This document shows, in pieces, positions 1 through 7,374 of a DNA stretch of 33,900 nt. The DNA comes from an uncultured Collinsella sp. Its GTDB lineage: Bacteria; Actinomycetota; Coriobacteriia; Coriobacteriales; Coriobacteriaceae. The number at the start of each line of letters is the position of its first letter. The stretch's first letter is position 1. The notes beneath the pieces were generated by a model. That model was not told where the DNA came from. It made no database searches and saw only the letters and a list, made by a program, of their open reading frames with translations. The translations under genes were made by a program, and so were the position numbers. The DNA lies in the NCBI GenBank assembly GCA_902470065.1, contig CABRFA010000012.1, positions 1 through 33,900 of the forward strand, given 5' to 3'.

Positions 1-40
1 CGATGGCTTGGTCGATGTGGTCGTTCTTTATCTTCCCCAT
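1..40 (-). CDS. Possible 5' end of a gene running off the window
   Basis: An ATG at 38-40 on the minus strand opens a frame reading MGKIKNDHIDQAI to the window edge. Only 13 codons are visible, so no family can be named. No clear ribosome site precedes it, but a perfect 6-4-6 palindrome lies five bases upstream. It could be the start of a small regulator or only chance. Confidence 0.25.
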   Translation of the reverse strand, partial: MGKIKNDHIDQAI

Positions 41-44
41 AAGA

Positions 45-60
45 CTAACCCAGTGGTTAG
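45..60. promoter_or_regulatory. Palindrome CTAACC-N4-GGTTAG, possible operator
   Basis: CTAACC, CAGT, GGTTAG is a perfect 6-4-6 dyad placed just upstream of the possible start codon at 40. Position and symmetry would suit an autoregulatory site. No -35/-10 pair was recognised beside it, so the role is inferred. Confidence 0.3.
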
Positions 61-125
61 GCTGGTAAGAATGGGCGCTCATCAGGAGTTGTTTCAGGGT
101 CCGCTGGGCTGATCGCTGATTTCTA

Positions 126-192
126 AGTTGCGGTGGAATGGGGATTGATTGGCGGCTAATAAGCCAAAAACAGTCCCCATTTCACCGCAACT
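126..192 (+). repeat. 67-bp palindromic element, copy A1
   Basis: The left arm starts AGTTGCGGTGGAATGGGGA (126-144) and the right arm is TCCCCATTTCACCGCAACT (174-192), so 18 of 19 positions pair. The one mismatch would be a G.U wobble in RNA from the plus strand. An inner hairpin lies in TTGGCGGCTAATAAGCCAA. The copy at 3826-3892 is nearly identical, in the same orientation; the copy at 7104-7170 shares only the outer arms. It lies 3' of the TOTE gene and could act in termination, but it has no T-run. Confidence 0.85.
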
Positions 193-233
193 GATAGGCG
201 CGCCCCGTTCGCTGCTGCGGCCCCCGGTTCTCC

Positions 234-3188
234 TCATTGCTGGATTTCGCTCAAAAACTCAGCGGCGACTTCGTTGCTTTTGAAACGGATGCTGCGGTCT
301 TCTTTCTTGGGGAATGCCAGCAGCGGGATAGTCCCGTACCAGACAGTTTCCTCGTCAATCACGGCCGCGCACAGCCGCCCTTTGGCCTTGACGGAATAGT
401 CGACGTTCATCTCGGCAAAAATCGCTTTCGCGTCATCGCGCGGAGGTGAGGCAACATAAACCTCAAGGGTAATCCCACGGGCGGCTGCGCCTGCGAGTGT
501 GGTGGTGAGTTTCGTGAGGCATGCGGCGGATGCGTAGGATGCGGCTATGAAGGCACTCTTTGTGGCACCGGTGATGTCTTTAATTAATGCCTCAATAGCG
601 TTTGCCGGCTCTATGAGAATGTTGTAATCGGGTTGCTCGCTGTCCTCTGCTGAATAAATTTCGTACCCCAACTTGGCGTACGTCTTGAGTCTTTTCTGGT
701 ACATGCGGGCGAGCATGGGTATCGACAGGTCAATGTAGTCGAATATCTCAACCTGTTGCTTGCCCTCGTGGCTTCTATGCAGTCTGCCCACCTGCTGCGT
801 TACGCTGCCGTCCCAAGATATCGGCGTGGCAATGAAAAGGGTGTCAAGGTAGGACAGATCGAAGCCCTCGCTCAGAAGGCTTTCGGTGGCGACGATGATT
901 CGATGTTCATGCTCAAAGCCGGGAAGACTGTTCAGTATCGCTTTTCTTTCTTTGGCGCCGATTTCTCCGGTTAAGAGTATGGGCTCGTGTCTGCGATCAT
1001 TAAGCAACCTGAACAGTTCCTCAGCATGCTTTTTCCTTTTGGATAGTATGAGCGGATGTCGACCGTTTGACGCTGCTTCGAGGGCGTCATCGACAATCAA
1101 TTCGTTTCTTGCCGCATGTGCACACAGCATATCGAGAATCTGATTGAAGCTTGCATCCGGCTCGTAGGCGGATAGCCGAATGCCGGTAAATCTCGGTCGA
1201 ACGATGCGCTGGATGCCCTGCTGAATTGCCTGCGTTTTTGGATCGATGACATAGCGAAGCGGGCCGCAGAGCATCGAGAGCGCCCGCGTGAGTCCGTCGG
1301 AGCGCTCGGGTGTCGCGGAGAGGCCATATATATATTTGGCTGGAGCGGACTTGAGGACGAGCTCGAGCTGTGGCGCGGCAGCATGGTGGCATTCGTCGCA
1401 GATAATGAGGCCGTAATTACGAACAAGGTTCTTAACTATCGGCTCCCCGGTTTGGGAGTCTTTGCCAGATAGCGACTGAAAGGAAGCGACGTCGATAAGG
1501 CCGCTGACGGCGGTTTTGCCCCCTCCGATTTGTCCAATAAGGGGAGGTTGCTTTTTGCTGATTCGTCCTTTTGGCGTTCGGACCGGCTCTCTGGTGTCCG
1601 TAATGTCGAGAAATCGTTCGAGCTGCGATTTCCATTGGGCTATGAGCGCGGTCTTTGGAACGATGACGAGCGCCGGAAGACCAACGGCGGCAATAAGATA
1701 AGCTCCGATGACGGTTTTACCGAAGCCCGTTGGCGCAGACATGATTCCGTCTTCGTATTCAAGCATCTGGTCGGCGGCAATTTGCTGTTCGGGATGAAGG
1801 GTCCCTTTGAATGCCATCTCAATTGGATTGCCTGTGCTACGTTCGTCTGAATAATGGGCAGTAACGTGGGCTTCTTGAATCAGCTGCTCAAGTTGGGCTT
1901 TGCAGCCTCTGGGAATCGCGACGCGGCCATCTCTAAGTTCGCTGAGGTCTATGAGTCGCGGTTTGCCGAATACTGATTGATGCATAGATTGCGCACGGAA
2001 GAACTCCGGGTTGGCAAATGTCGCAAGCCTGCGGATTTCCATTTGAGCTGCCGGGCTCAGAGACTTTTCGGGGATGTAGAGCATATCGGCTTGTGTGACG
2101 AGCAGGTTCGAGGGGAAGTCTCGTGGCGTGAGCGGGAGCCGCTTTCGTGGCTTTTGGACATTGCGCCTGGTTTTGTTTGTCGCTGCAGCTGTTGCTATTC
2201 CAAGCGGCTTGTTTTTGGTGTCCTCGATCAGACGATCCACCGTCGCACGCGAGATTAGTTGGATTTGCGAAAGGTAAAGCCATTGGTCGGGAAAGGGCTC
2301 GAATCGTTCGTCAACAAATACGCTGTTTCCTTCCCGCTGCGCTTTTCCCTGAAAGGGCAGCGCAATGAGATTTCCAAAGCCGCCTTCAGGAATGGTGGAC
2401 TGCGCGGGTATCATTCGGTCAAAGGCTTCGAAGGTGATTGTCTTGTTGAGTGCCGCTGCTTCGGCGATAAGGCAGCTACCGAAATCTCGTGCTGTCTTTG
2501 CGTTTATAGGTTCTAGGAAGAAAAACCAGATATGCGCGCCGTTGCCTGACCTTGATCGCTCGACCGCAGCGTTAATTCCATGGTTTTTTACGACAAGCCT
2601 GATAGCGTTTGTCGCTTCTTTCCAATCGGCTTTGTCAAAATCAATGACAAGGACATTTGTGTTGCAGTCTTTGTCGAGAACATATTGACCTATGACGTCC
2701 CGGAGCCTGTCGTCGCTGCCTTTGAAATGGGCGATAATGGCGGCATCGTTCAGCTCAAGGAATGTGCGGCTGCGACATTCAGCGCATTTAATTCTGTGAT
2801 GGTTTGCTTTGGGGCAAATGCCTGGCTTCCACTCATTTGCGCAGGCGGGTGTATAGCCGATGCCCCCGTCTTTTCTGCGATACCCGTGAGCGTGCACATC
2901 TTTGCGGCCGGTAAAAAGATTGCGAAAGAGCTCGAGTTTGTCGCGCGCTGGGCTCGCGCTGGTAACGATGCCCTCGGTCTGTGCACGTTCGCCGAAAGAT
3001 TTGCCGGCTTTGTCCCATTCTTCGAGTGTTGCGTAACGGATGTCTGGACCGTTGCTACAGATTACGATCTGCTTACGCGGATCTGAAGCGTGGACAACCG
3101 TTTTATTGAGTTTGAATAAGGCGTTCCCGAAAAGGGCGTATTGATGCACGGCGTTGCTCATTTGAATGCCATTCTTGTCAGCGTTCAT
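234..3188 (-). CDS. TOTE conflict-system primase-helicase (AEP primase + SF2 helicase + PLD-like tail)
   Basis: This 984-residue protein combines an archaeo-eukaryotic primase and a superfamily 2 helicase, the architecture of the TOTE conflict systems thought to act against foreign DNA. The primase part shows LFRNLFTGRKDV (about 86-98), a Cys cluster (C116, C125, C135, C138) that may bind zinc, the catalytic DFD (183-185) and SRSGNGAHIWFFF (212-224). The helicase part shows SAPTGFGKT (484-492), DECHH (598-602), SATPERSDG (624-632) and QQVGRLHR (798-805). The tail (about 865-984) resembles a phospholipase D nuclease domain, but where HxK is expected it reads RLC. No strong ribosome site is seen at 3188; the in-frame ATG at 3161 is an alternative. 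The gene stands alone, is less GC-rich than its neighbours, and lies between two direct palindromic repeats, which suggests acquisition by transfer. Family assignment is firm; function is inferred. Confidence 0.88.
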   Translation of the reverse strand: MNADKNGIQMSNAVHQYALFGNALFKLNKTVVHASDPRKQIVICSNGPDIRYATLEEWDKAGKSFGERAQTEGIVTSASPARDKLELFRNLFTGRKDVHAHGYRRKDGGIGYTPACANEWKPGICPKANHHRIKCAECRSRTFLELNDAAIIAHFKGSDDRLRDVIGQYVLDKDCNTNVLVIDFDKADWKEATNAIRLVVKNHGINAAVERSRSGNGAHIWFFFLEPINAKTARDFGSCLIAEAAALNKTITFEAFDRMIPAQSTIPEGGFGNLIALPFQGKAQREGNSVFVDERFEPFPDQWLYLSQIQLISRATVDRLIEDTKNKPLGIATAAATNKTRRNVQKPRKRLPLTPRDFPSNLLVTQADMLYIPEKSLSPAAQMEIRRLATFANPEFFRAQSMHQSVFGKPRLIDLSELRDGRVAIPRGCKAQLEQLIQEAHVTAHYSDERSTGNPIEMAFKGTLHPEQQIAADQMLEYEDGIMSAPTGFGKTVIGAYLIAAVGLPALVIVPKTALIAQWKSQLERFLDITDTREPVRTPKGRISKKQPPLIGQIGGGKTAVSGLIDVASFQSLSGKDSQTGEPIVKNLVRNYGLIICDECHHAAAPQLELVLKSAPAKYIYGLSATPERSDGLTRALSMLCGPLRYVIDPKTQAIQQGIQRIVRPRFTGIRLSAYEPDASFNQILDMLCAHAARNELIVDDALEAASNGRHPLILSKRKKHAEELFRLLNDRRHEPILLTGEIGAKERKAILNSLPGFEHEHRIIVATESLLSEGFDLSYLDTLFIATPISWDGSVTQQVGRLHRSHEGKQQVEIFDYIDLSIPMLARMYQKRLKTYAKLGYEIYSAEDSEQPDYNILIEPANAIEALIKDITGATKSAFIAASYASAACLTKLTTTLAGAAARGITLEVYVASPPRDDAKAIFAEMNVDYSVKAKGRLCAAVIDEETVWYGTIPLLAFPKKEDRSIRFKSNEVAAEFLSEIQQ

Positions 3189-3601
3189 TGGGATGAGGGT
3201 ACGTCATTTCAGCTTTATGAGATATGCGACTTCGATTTTGGTTCGGTAATAGTGGGGTACCGATCCGTGAGTGGCAATTAGCCGGTGCCAAAACGTGCGG
3301 CGGCTGTTGTTAAAGGTGTTTTGGCGGCTATGGGGCGTGTTGGCGGCGTGGGGAGGGGTCCTCGAATGACTCCGTGGTCAAATAACGTCAAATATGAGTA
3401 CTGTTGTTAATGTAGTCTCATAACATTTGGTAAGAATAGAATACCAATTCCACATTATTCTATATATCTAACCCACTAAACACGGAATTTTGAGCCTTGG
3501 CAAGACGTGGAATTGATCGAAATGATCAATTCCGGCGAGATTTTGCTGCTACTAATTTGGTGGCGGTACTCATACTTGCCATTTTTTGTCCAGTGGGTAC
3601 C
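3189..3601. other. Gene-free, partly AT-rich stretch upstream of the TOTE gene
   Basis: I see no convincing gene here. It holds the presumed promoter region of the minus-strand TOTE gene, though no strong -35/-10 pair was found, an AT-rich tract (about 3390-3480), and a perfect 10-bp hairpin, GGAATTGATC/GATCAATTCC with a 5-base loop, at 3509-3533. TAGAATA (3437-3443) and TATTCTA (3456-3462) form a second small dyad. The abrupt change from AT-rich sequence to GC-rich coding remnant near 3600 may be a recombination junction. Confidence 0.6.
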
Positions 3602-3736
3602 GCGAGGGGCCTGTTCGACTGGCTCAACGGCCCGGTGATGGATGCCGGCATGATCAGCCCACTCGATCCAGACCTTGTCCACATCACCGACGACCTCAAC
3701 GAAGCCGTCGACATCGCCCTGAGCGGGCTGATGTAG
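3602..3736 (+). pseudogene. 3' remnant of a LOG-family (TIGR00730) gene
   Basis: The frame from 3602 to the TAG at 3734-3736 reads RGLFDWLNGPVMDAGMI, then SPLDPDLVHITDDLNEAVDIA. This resembles the C-terminus of TIGR00730/LOG-family Rossmann-fold proteins (nucleotide 5'-monophosphate phosphoribohydrolases), which end in a 'G-[FL]-[FY]-...-G-[FM]-I-...-D-D-EA' segment. The family is normally near 190 residues and its PGGxGTxxE motif should lie upstream, but the sequence before 3600 is AT-rich and non-homologous. Only the last 44 codons survive. The break lies at the edge of the TOTE segment, so insertion or deletion there may have destroyed the gene. Family assignment rests on the C-terminal pattern only. 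Confidence 0.55.
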
Positions 3737-3747
3737 GGTAGGTAAAA

Positions 3748-3810
3748 TGGGACGTGGGGCTAAAAGACTGGTCTGAAACGTTTGATACCAGTCTTTTTAG
3801 CCCCGTCCCA
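3748..3810. repeat. Long hairpin after the LOG remnant
   Basis: Arms of about 24-25 bases (3748-3772 and 3787-3810) pair almost completely: TGGGACG...GGGCTAAAA...GACTGGT against its complement, differing by a two-base bulge and A-run length. The loop contains AAACGTTT. It follows the remnant stop codon by 11 bases, so it may be the old gene's terminator, but the typical T-run is inside the arm and not after it. A palindromic repeat is equally possible. Confidence 0.75.
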
Positions 3811-3825
3811 AATGAACTGCTTCTA

Positions 3826-3892
3826 AGTTGCGGTGGAATAGGGATTGATTTGCGGCTGATAAGCCAAAAACAGTCCCTATTTCACCGCAACT
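3826..3892 (+). repeat. 67-bp palindromic element, copy A2
   Basis: Arms AGTTGCGGTGGAATAGGGA (3826-3844) and TCCCTATTTCACCGCAACT (3874-3892). It differs from copy A1 (126-192) at only four positions within the flanked unit. Two of these are paired with each other: G140-C178 in A1 is A3840-T3878 here, a compensatory change. It also shares the flanks TTCTA and GAT with A1. It lies at the 3' end of the DegV gene on the opposite strand. Confidence 0.85.
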
Positions 3893-3905
3893 GATGTGGG
3901 TGTCC

Positions 3906-4766
3906 CTAGCGAGTTGGCTGGTAGCGGGGGCAGTAGCTGATGGCGATGGCGTCGACGCCTACGTGGGTGGCGATGGTGCAGCCGATGGGGCCGGTGCCGG
4001 CGTCTACGTAGTCCTGGCCTGCGAGCGCTTGGTTGACGAGCTCCTGCTCCTCGGCAGCGCCGGTCGTGAGCACGCGTACGCTGGAGCCCGGATGCTCGGT
4101 CAAAAATGCGAGGCAATCGGCCATGGTGTTGGCGACGATGCGCTTGGCGCCGCGGCCCTTTTTGATGGCCTTGATCTCGCCCGATTTCCACTCCGGCGAA
4201 ACGGCCAGGCGAATATTGAGCATCTGCGTGAGCTGGCCGGCGAGCTTGGGCGCGCGGCCGTTCTTAACGAGGTTCTCGAGCGTGCGGGGAATCAGCAGCA
4301 GGTGCGCGTCGGGCAGGGTCGCGCGGATCTGTGCCTCGGTCTCGTCCAGGCTGCGGCCGTCCTCGCGCATGGCGAGCGCGTACTCCACCAGCAGGCCCTC
4401 GGCACCCGAGCCGGTGCGCGAATCGATGCAGCGCACGTCGAGCTCGTGGGTCTCGGCGACCAGGCATGCATTGGAATAGCAGGCGGACCACTCGCTGCAC
4501 AGCGAGATAAAGATTGCGCTGTCGTGGCCATCGGCGCGCACGCGGTCAAACAGCGCCTTGAACTCGCCGGCACTCGGCTGCGAGGTATGCGGCAGCTGCT
4601 CGGAGCCGGCCATGCGGGCGACGTACTCCTGGGCGGTGATCTGTACCTGGTCGAGCAGGTCCTCGCCTTCGATAATCACATGCAGCGGAATGACGTAAAT
4701 GCCGAGCTCTTGGGCGCGGGCGGGGGAGATGTCCGACGTGGAGTCGGTTATGATGGCAAAAGACAT
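3906..4766 (-). CDS. DegV family fatty-acid-binding protein
   Basis: A 286-residue DegV-family protein, which in Gram-positive bacteria binds fatty acids and can feed a fatty acid kinase. The N-terminus MSFAIITDSTSDISP holds the DSTSD loop that contacts the lipid carboxylate. HTSQPSAGEF (about 60-70) is the second conserved loop, and the SACYSNA segment is the usual helix start. The ATG at 4764-4766 is preceded by GAAAGGTG, so upstream in-frame codons were not used. A strong -35/-10 pair lies at 4845-4872. The gene is divergent from the HAD phosphatase at 4923 and probably monocistronic. The kinase partner FakA is not in the window. Family is clear; the ligand is inferred. Confidence 0.9.
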   Translation of the reverse strand: MSFAIITDSTSDISPARAQELGIYVIPLHVIIEGEDLLDQVQITAQEYVARMAGSEQLPHTSQPSAGEFKALFDRVRADGHDSAIFISLCSEWSACYSNACLVAETHELDVRCIDSRTGSGAEGLLVEYALAMREDGRSLDETEAQIRATLPDAHLLLIPRTLENLVKNGRAPKLAGQLTQMLNIRLAVSPEWKSGEIKAIKKGRGAKRIVANTMADCLAFLTEHPGSSVRVLTTGAAEEQELVNQALAGQDYVDAGTGPIGCTIATHVGVDAIAISYCPRYQPTR

Positions 4767-4844
4767 AATTGCACCTTTCGTTGGGGCGCGGCAGCGCCGC
4801 CTTCTGAGAGCAAAGTGCGACAAGTATAGTGGAGTCGTTCCACA

Positions 4845-4872
4845 TTTATAGGTTCAATTGTTGAATAGTCAA
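4845..4872 (-). promoter_or_regulatory. Sigma-70-type promoter of the DegV gene
   Basis: On the minus strand TTGACT (4867-4872), a 16-base spacer and TATAAA (4845-4850) form a near-consensus promoter about 80 bases upstream of the DegV start. The palindrome at 4853-4881 covers its -35 box and spacer, so repressor binding would block RNA polymerase. Confidence 0.65.
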
Positions 4873-4881
4873 CAGTTTGAA
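4853..4881. promoter_or_regulatory. Operator-like palindrome between degV and HAD genes
   Basis: TTCAATTGTTGA (4853-4864) and TCAACAGTTTGAA (4869-4881), separated by ATAG, are complementary apart from one inserted base. The dyad sits on the DegV promoter and upstream of the divergent HAD gene, a position typical for a shared repressor site. No regulator gene is adjacent, so the ligand is unknown. Confidence 0.5.
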
Positions 4882-4922
4882 GTGTCGGTGTGGAAATCGT
4901 CAACTGGGGAAGAGGGATGCCG

Positions 4923-5585
4923 ATGGAGGCGCTGGAGATATGCAAGCGGCCGGTCGTGCTGTTTGATTTCGATGGCACGGTGGCAGATACGGGTCGAGCG
5001 GTGATGACCTCGACGCGCAAGACGTTGGCCGCGCGCGGGTTTTCGGAGGCGCAGATGGGTGACCTGCGTCGCATGATCGGGCCTCCGCTGTGGAAGAGCT
5101 TCCACGACTTTTACGGCTTTACGCGCGAGGAGTCGCTTGTGGTGGCCGACGAGTACCGTGCCTTTTTTGATGAGCTGGGACCGGAAGAGTATCCCGTGTT
5201 CGATGGAATCCCCGAGCTGCTCGATGGCCTTGTCGCGCAGGGGCATCGCTTGGCCGTGGCGACGTCACGCATGGAGGCAAAGTGCATTGACATGGTGGGC
5301 GAGCTGGGGCTTTCGCAGTTTGAGGCGGTGGTTGGCATGAATCCGCCGCAGGGACGCGAGACCAAGGCCGATTCGGTTCGCGATGCCCTGGCGGCCCTCG
5401 GCGCGACGGCCGACGATGCCGTGATGATCGGCGATCGCTTTAACGATGTGGAGGGCGCGCACGCGATGGGCGTGCCGTGCATCGGCATCTATTCGGGCGC
5501 GGCAGCGCCGGGGGAGCACGAGGCCGCGGGCGCCGATGCGGTGGTGCACTCGGTGGCCGAGCTTGCTAAACTTTTCGCTATCTAA
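4923..5585 (+). CDS. HAD-superfamily hydrolase, phosphoglycolate phosphatase-like
   Basis: A 220-residue HAD hydrolase with a cap of the Gph/PgmB type, expected to dephosphorylate a small phosphorylated metabolite. Motif I is FDFDGTVAD near the N-terminus, motif II is VATSR, and motif IV is MIGDRFNDVEGA. The basic residue of motif III lies near K in GRETKADSV. The start at 4923 was chosen because GGAAGAGGG lies six bases upstream; ATG 4917 and a GTG at 4890 are in frame but worse placed. It is transcribed away from the DegV gene across a shared palindrome. The substrate cannot be read from sequence. Confidence 0.85.
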   Translation: MEALEICKRPVVLFDFDGTVADTGRAVMTSTRKTLAARGFSEAQMGDLRRMIGPPLWKSFHDFYGFTREESLVVADEYRAFFDELGPEEYPVFDGIPELLDGLVAQGHRLAVATSRMEAKCIDMVGELGLSQFEAVVGMNPPQGRETKADSVRDALAALGATADDAVMIGDRFNDVEGAHAMGVPCIGIYSGAAAPGEHEAAGADAVVHSVAELAKLFAI

Positions 5586-5644
5586 TAGACATAATGTGAG
5601 GGGCGGGCGTACCCACCCGTCGCTCATTGGTAAGGAGGTCGTCC

Positions 5645-7081
5645 ATGAATCAGGTGGAGCAGAGCGTCGCTGAGTATGTCGACGAGGTCTGGGAGGATGT
5701 CGTCGCTGATATCGAGCAGCTGGTGAGTTATCCTTCCGTGGCAGTTTCTGCCGATGCGGAGCCCGGCGCGCCGTTTGGCCGCCCGGTCCGTGACGCGCTC
5801 GATTGCGCGCTCGGCATCGCGCAGAAGCTCGGCTATCAGACGAGCGACGACGAGGGCTATGCGGGAATCGCCGATATCCCGGGCCGCGGCGACAAGCAGC
5901 TCGCGACTATCTGCCACGTGGACGTGGTTCCCGCCGGCCCTGGCTGGAACACCGACCCGTTCGCGATGGAGTGTCGCGAGGGCTGGTTGCTCGGTCGCGG
6001 CGTGATCGACGACAAGGGCCCGGCAGTGCTGTCGCTTTATGCCGGCGCGTACCTGCTCAAGCACGGCATTGTGCCGCGCTACACCTTCCGCGCGCTGCTG
6101 GGCTGCGATGAGGAAGTGGGCATGTCCGACGTTCACCATTATCTGGAGAACTACCCCAACCCTGACTTTCTGTTTACGCCTGATGCCGAGTTCCCGGTCT
6201 GCAATGCCGAGAAGGGCCAGTTTGGGGCGACGTTCGTGAGCCCCAAGATCGACGGCGGGCGCATCGTGTCGTGGAGCGGCTCCGAGGCGAGCAATGCCAT
6301 TCCGTCGCAGTCCATCTGCGAGCTTGCGATTGCCGCCGATGAGCTGCCGGCGCCCGTTGAGAACGTCGACCGCCTGGAGATCACGGCGCTTGATAACGGG
6401 CATGCGCAGATTTTCGCCCACGGTATTGGCGGCCACGCTTCGATGCCTGAGGGCACCATCAACGCCGTCGGCCTGATCGTGACGTACCTGCGCGAGGCCG
6501 AGGACGCGTTTGGTGCCCGTGACGAGCGCCTGCTGACGCCTGCCGAGCACGAGTTCGTCAAGTTCCTGGCCTTTGTACATGCAGACGCCTATGGCCGCGG
6601 CCTGGGTATCGATGCGACGAGCTCGGCGTTTGGCCCGCTTACCTGCAACGCTGGCGTCATCCGCGTGGCGGATGGCCATATTGAGCAGGTCATCGACGTG
6701 CGCTTCCCCGACAGCACGAGCGCCGATACCATCCGCGAGCAGCTCGAGCCGCTTGTGGGGCGCTTTGACGTGACGTGTCGCGTGGGTCATGCAAAGGTGC
6801 CGTTCTCGGTCTCTGCCGATGATCCGGCCGTGAAGGCGCTTATTGATACCTATAACGAGTTTACGGGCAAGCATGCTGAGCCCTTTGCCATGGGCGGCGG
6901 CACGTACGCGCGCAACTTTGCCCGCGCCGTCTCGTTTGGCCCCGAAGAGACCGGCCTGGAGCTGCCCGCGTGGGGCGGCCAGATGCACGGCCCCAACGAG
7001 TGCGCCAACGAGGACCAGCTCAAGCAGGCGCTCAAGATCTACATTGTTGCGATCCTCCGTTTGAATGAATTAGAGCTTTAA
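5645..7081 (+). CDS. M20 family dipeptidase, PepV-like
   Basis: A 478-residue cytoplasmic zinc dipeptidase of the PepV branch of family M20, which cleaves short N-terminal peptides in amino acid salvage. Metal and catalytic residues are visible in family order: HVDVV (H91, D93), GVIDDKGP (D122 or D123), CDEEVG (E156, E157), TPDAEF (D180), and a C-terminal H in GGQMHGPNE. The lid or dimer domain lies between about 190 and 380, with GIGGHASMPEG in the usual place. ATG 5645 has a perfect AAGGAGGT site six to eight bases upstream; the in-frame TTG at 5627 has none. Copy A3 of the palindromic element follows the stop codon by 22 bases. Confidence 0.9.
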   Translation: MNQVEQSVAEYVDEVWEDVVADIEQLVSYPSVAVSADAEPGAPFGRPVRDALDCALGIAQKLGYQTSDDEGYAGIADIPGRGDKQLATICHVDVVPAGPGWNTDPFAMECREGWLLGRGVIDDKGPAVLSLYAGAYLLKHGIVPRYTFRALLGCDEEVGMSDVHHYLENYPNPDFLFTPDAEFPVCNAEKGQFGATFVSPKIDGGRIVSWSGSEASNAIPSQSICELAIAADELPAPVENVDRLEITALDNGHAQIFAHGIGGHASMPEGTINAVGLIVTYLREAEDAFGARDERLLTPAEHEFVKFLAFVHADAYGRGLGIDATSSAFGPLTCNAGVIRVADGHIEQVIDVRFPDSTSADTIREQLEPLVGRFDVTCRVGHAKVPFSVSADDPAVKALIDTYNEFTGKHAEPFAMGGGTYARNFARAVSFGPEETGLELPAWGGQMHGPNECANEDQLKQALKIYIVAILRLNELEL

Positions 7082-7103
7082 GGTTACGCGGTTTCCCAAT
7101 CTA

Positions 7104-7170
7104 AGTTGCGGTGGAATAGTTCCTAGAATGGGCCATTTGATGGCCAAGCAGGAACTATTTCACCGCAACT
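7104..7170 (+). repeat. 67-bp palindromic element, copy A3 (variant core)
   Basis: Left arm AGTTGCGGTGGAATAGTTCC(T) at 7104-7124 pairs with the right arm at 7150-7170. The outer 16 bases match copies A1 and A2, including the same G.U-type mismatch. The inner part is unrelated in sequence but again forms a hairpin, GGCCAT-TTG-ATGGCC (7132-7146). Total length is also 67 bp. It lies just 3' of the M20 gene. Confidence 0.85.
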
Positions 7171-7374
7171 TTGTTTTTATTGGTGTAAAAGGTGCGCCAT
7201 GTTCGGCGCTGGATTGTTATCCGTTTGTAAAGGCTGGGCAGAGCTTGCGGTAAGGGTCTATCAATAGCCCGTAAGAAACCGCAGATAAGGCGGTCGTCGC
7301 CCGATCGGGGCCGTATCTTTCCAAACAGCAAAGCGGGCGGGGTGCCCGCGAGTCGCATGTATGAAAGGAAGATC

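Noticed and set aside
7173..7374. Pho-box or riboswitch upstream of pstS
   Set aside because: Only weak dyads such as GGGTCTAT-CA-ATAGCCC are visible; no repeat matches a Pho-box pattern I could defend.
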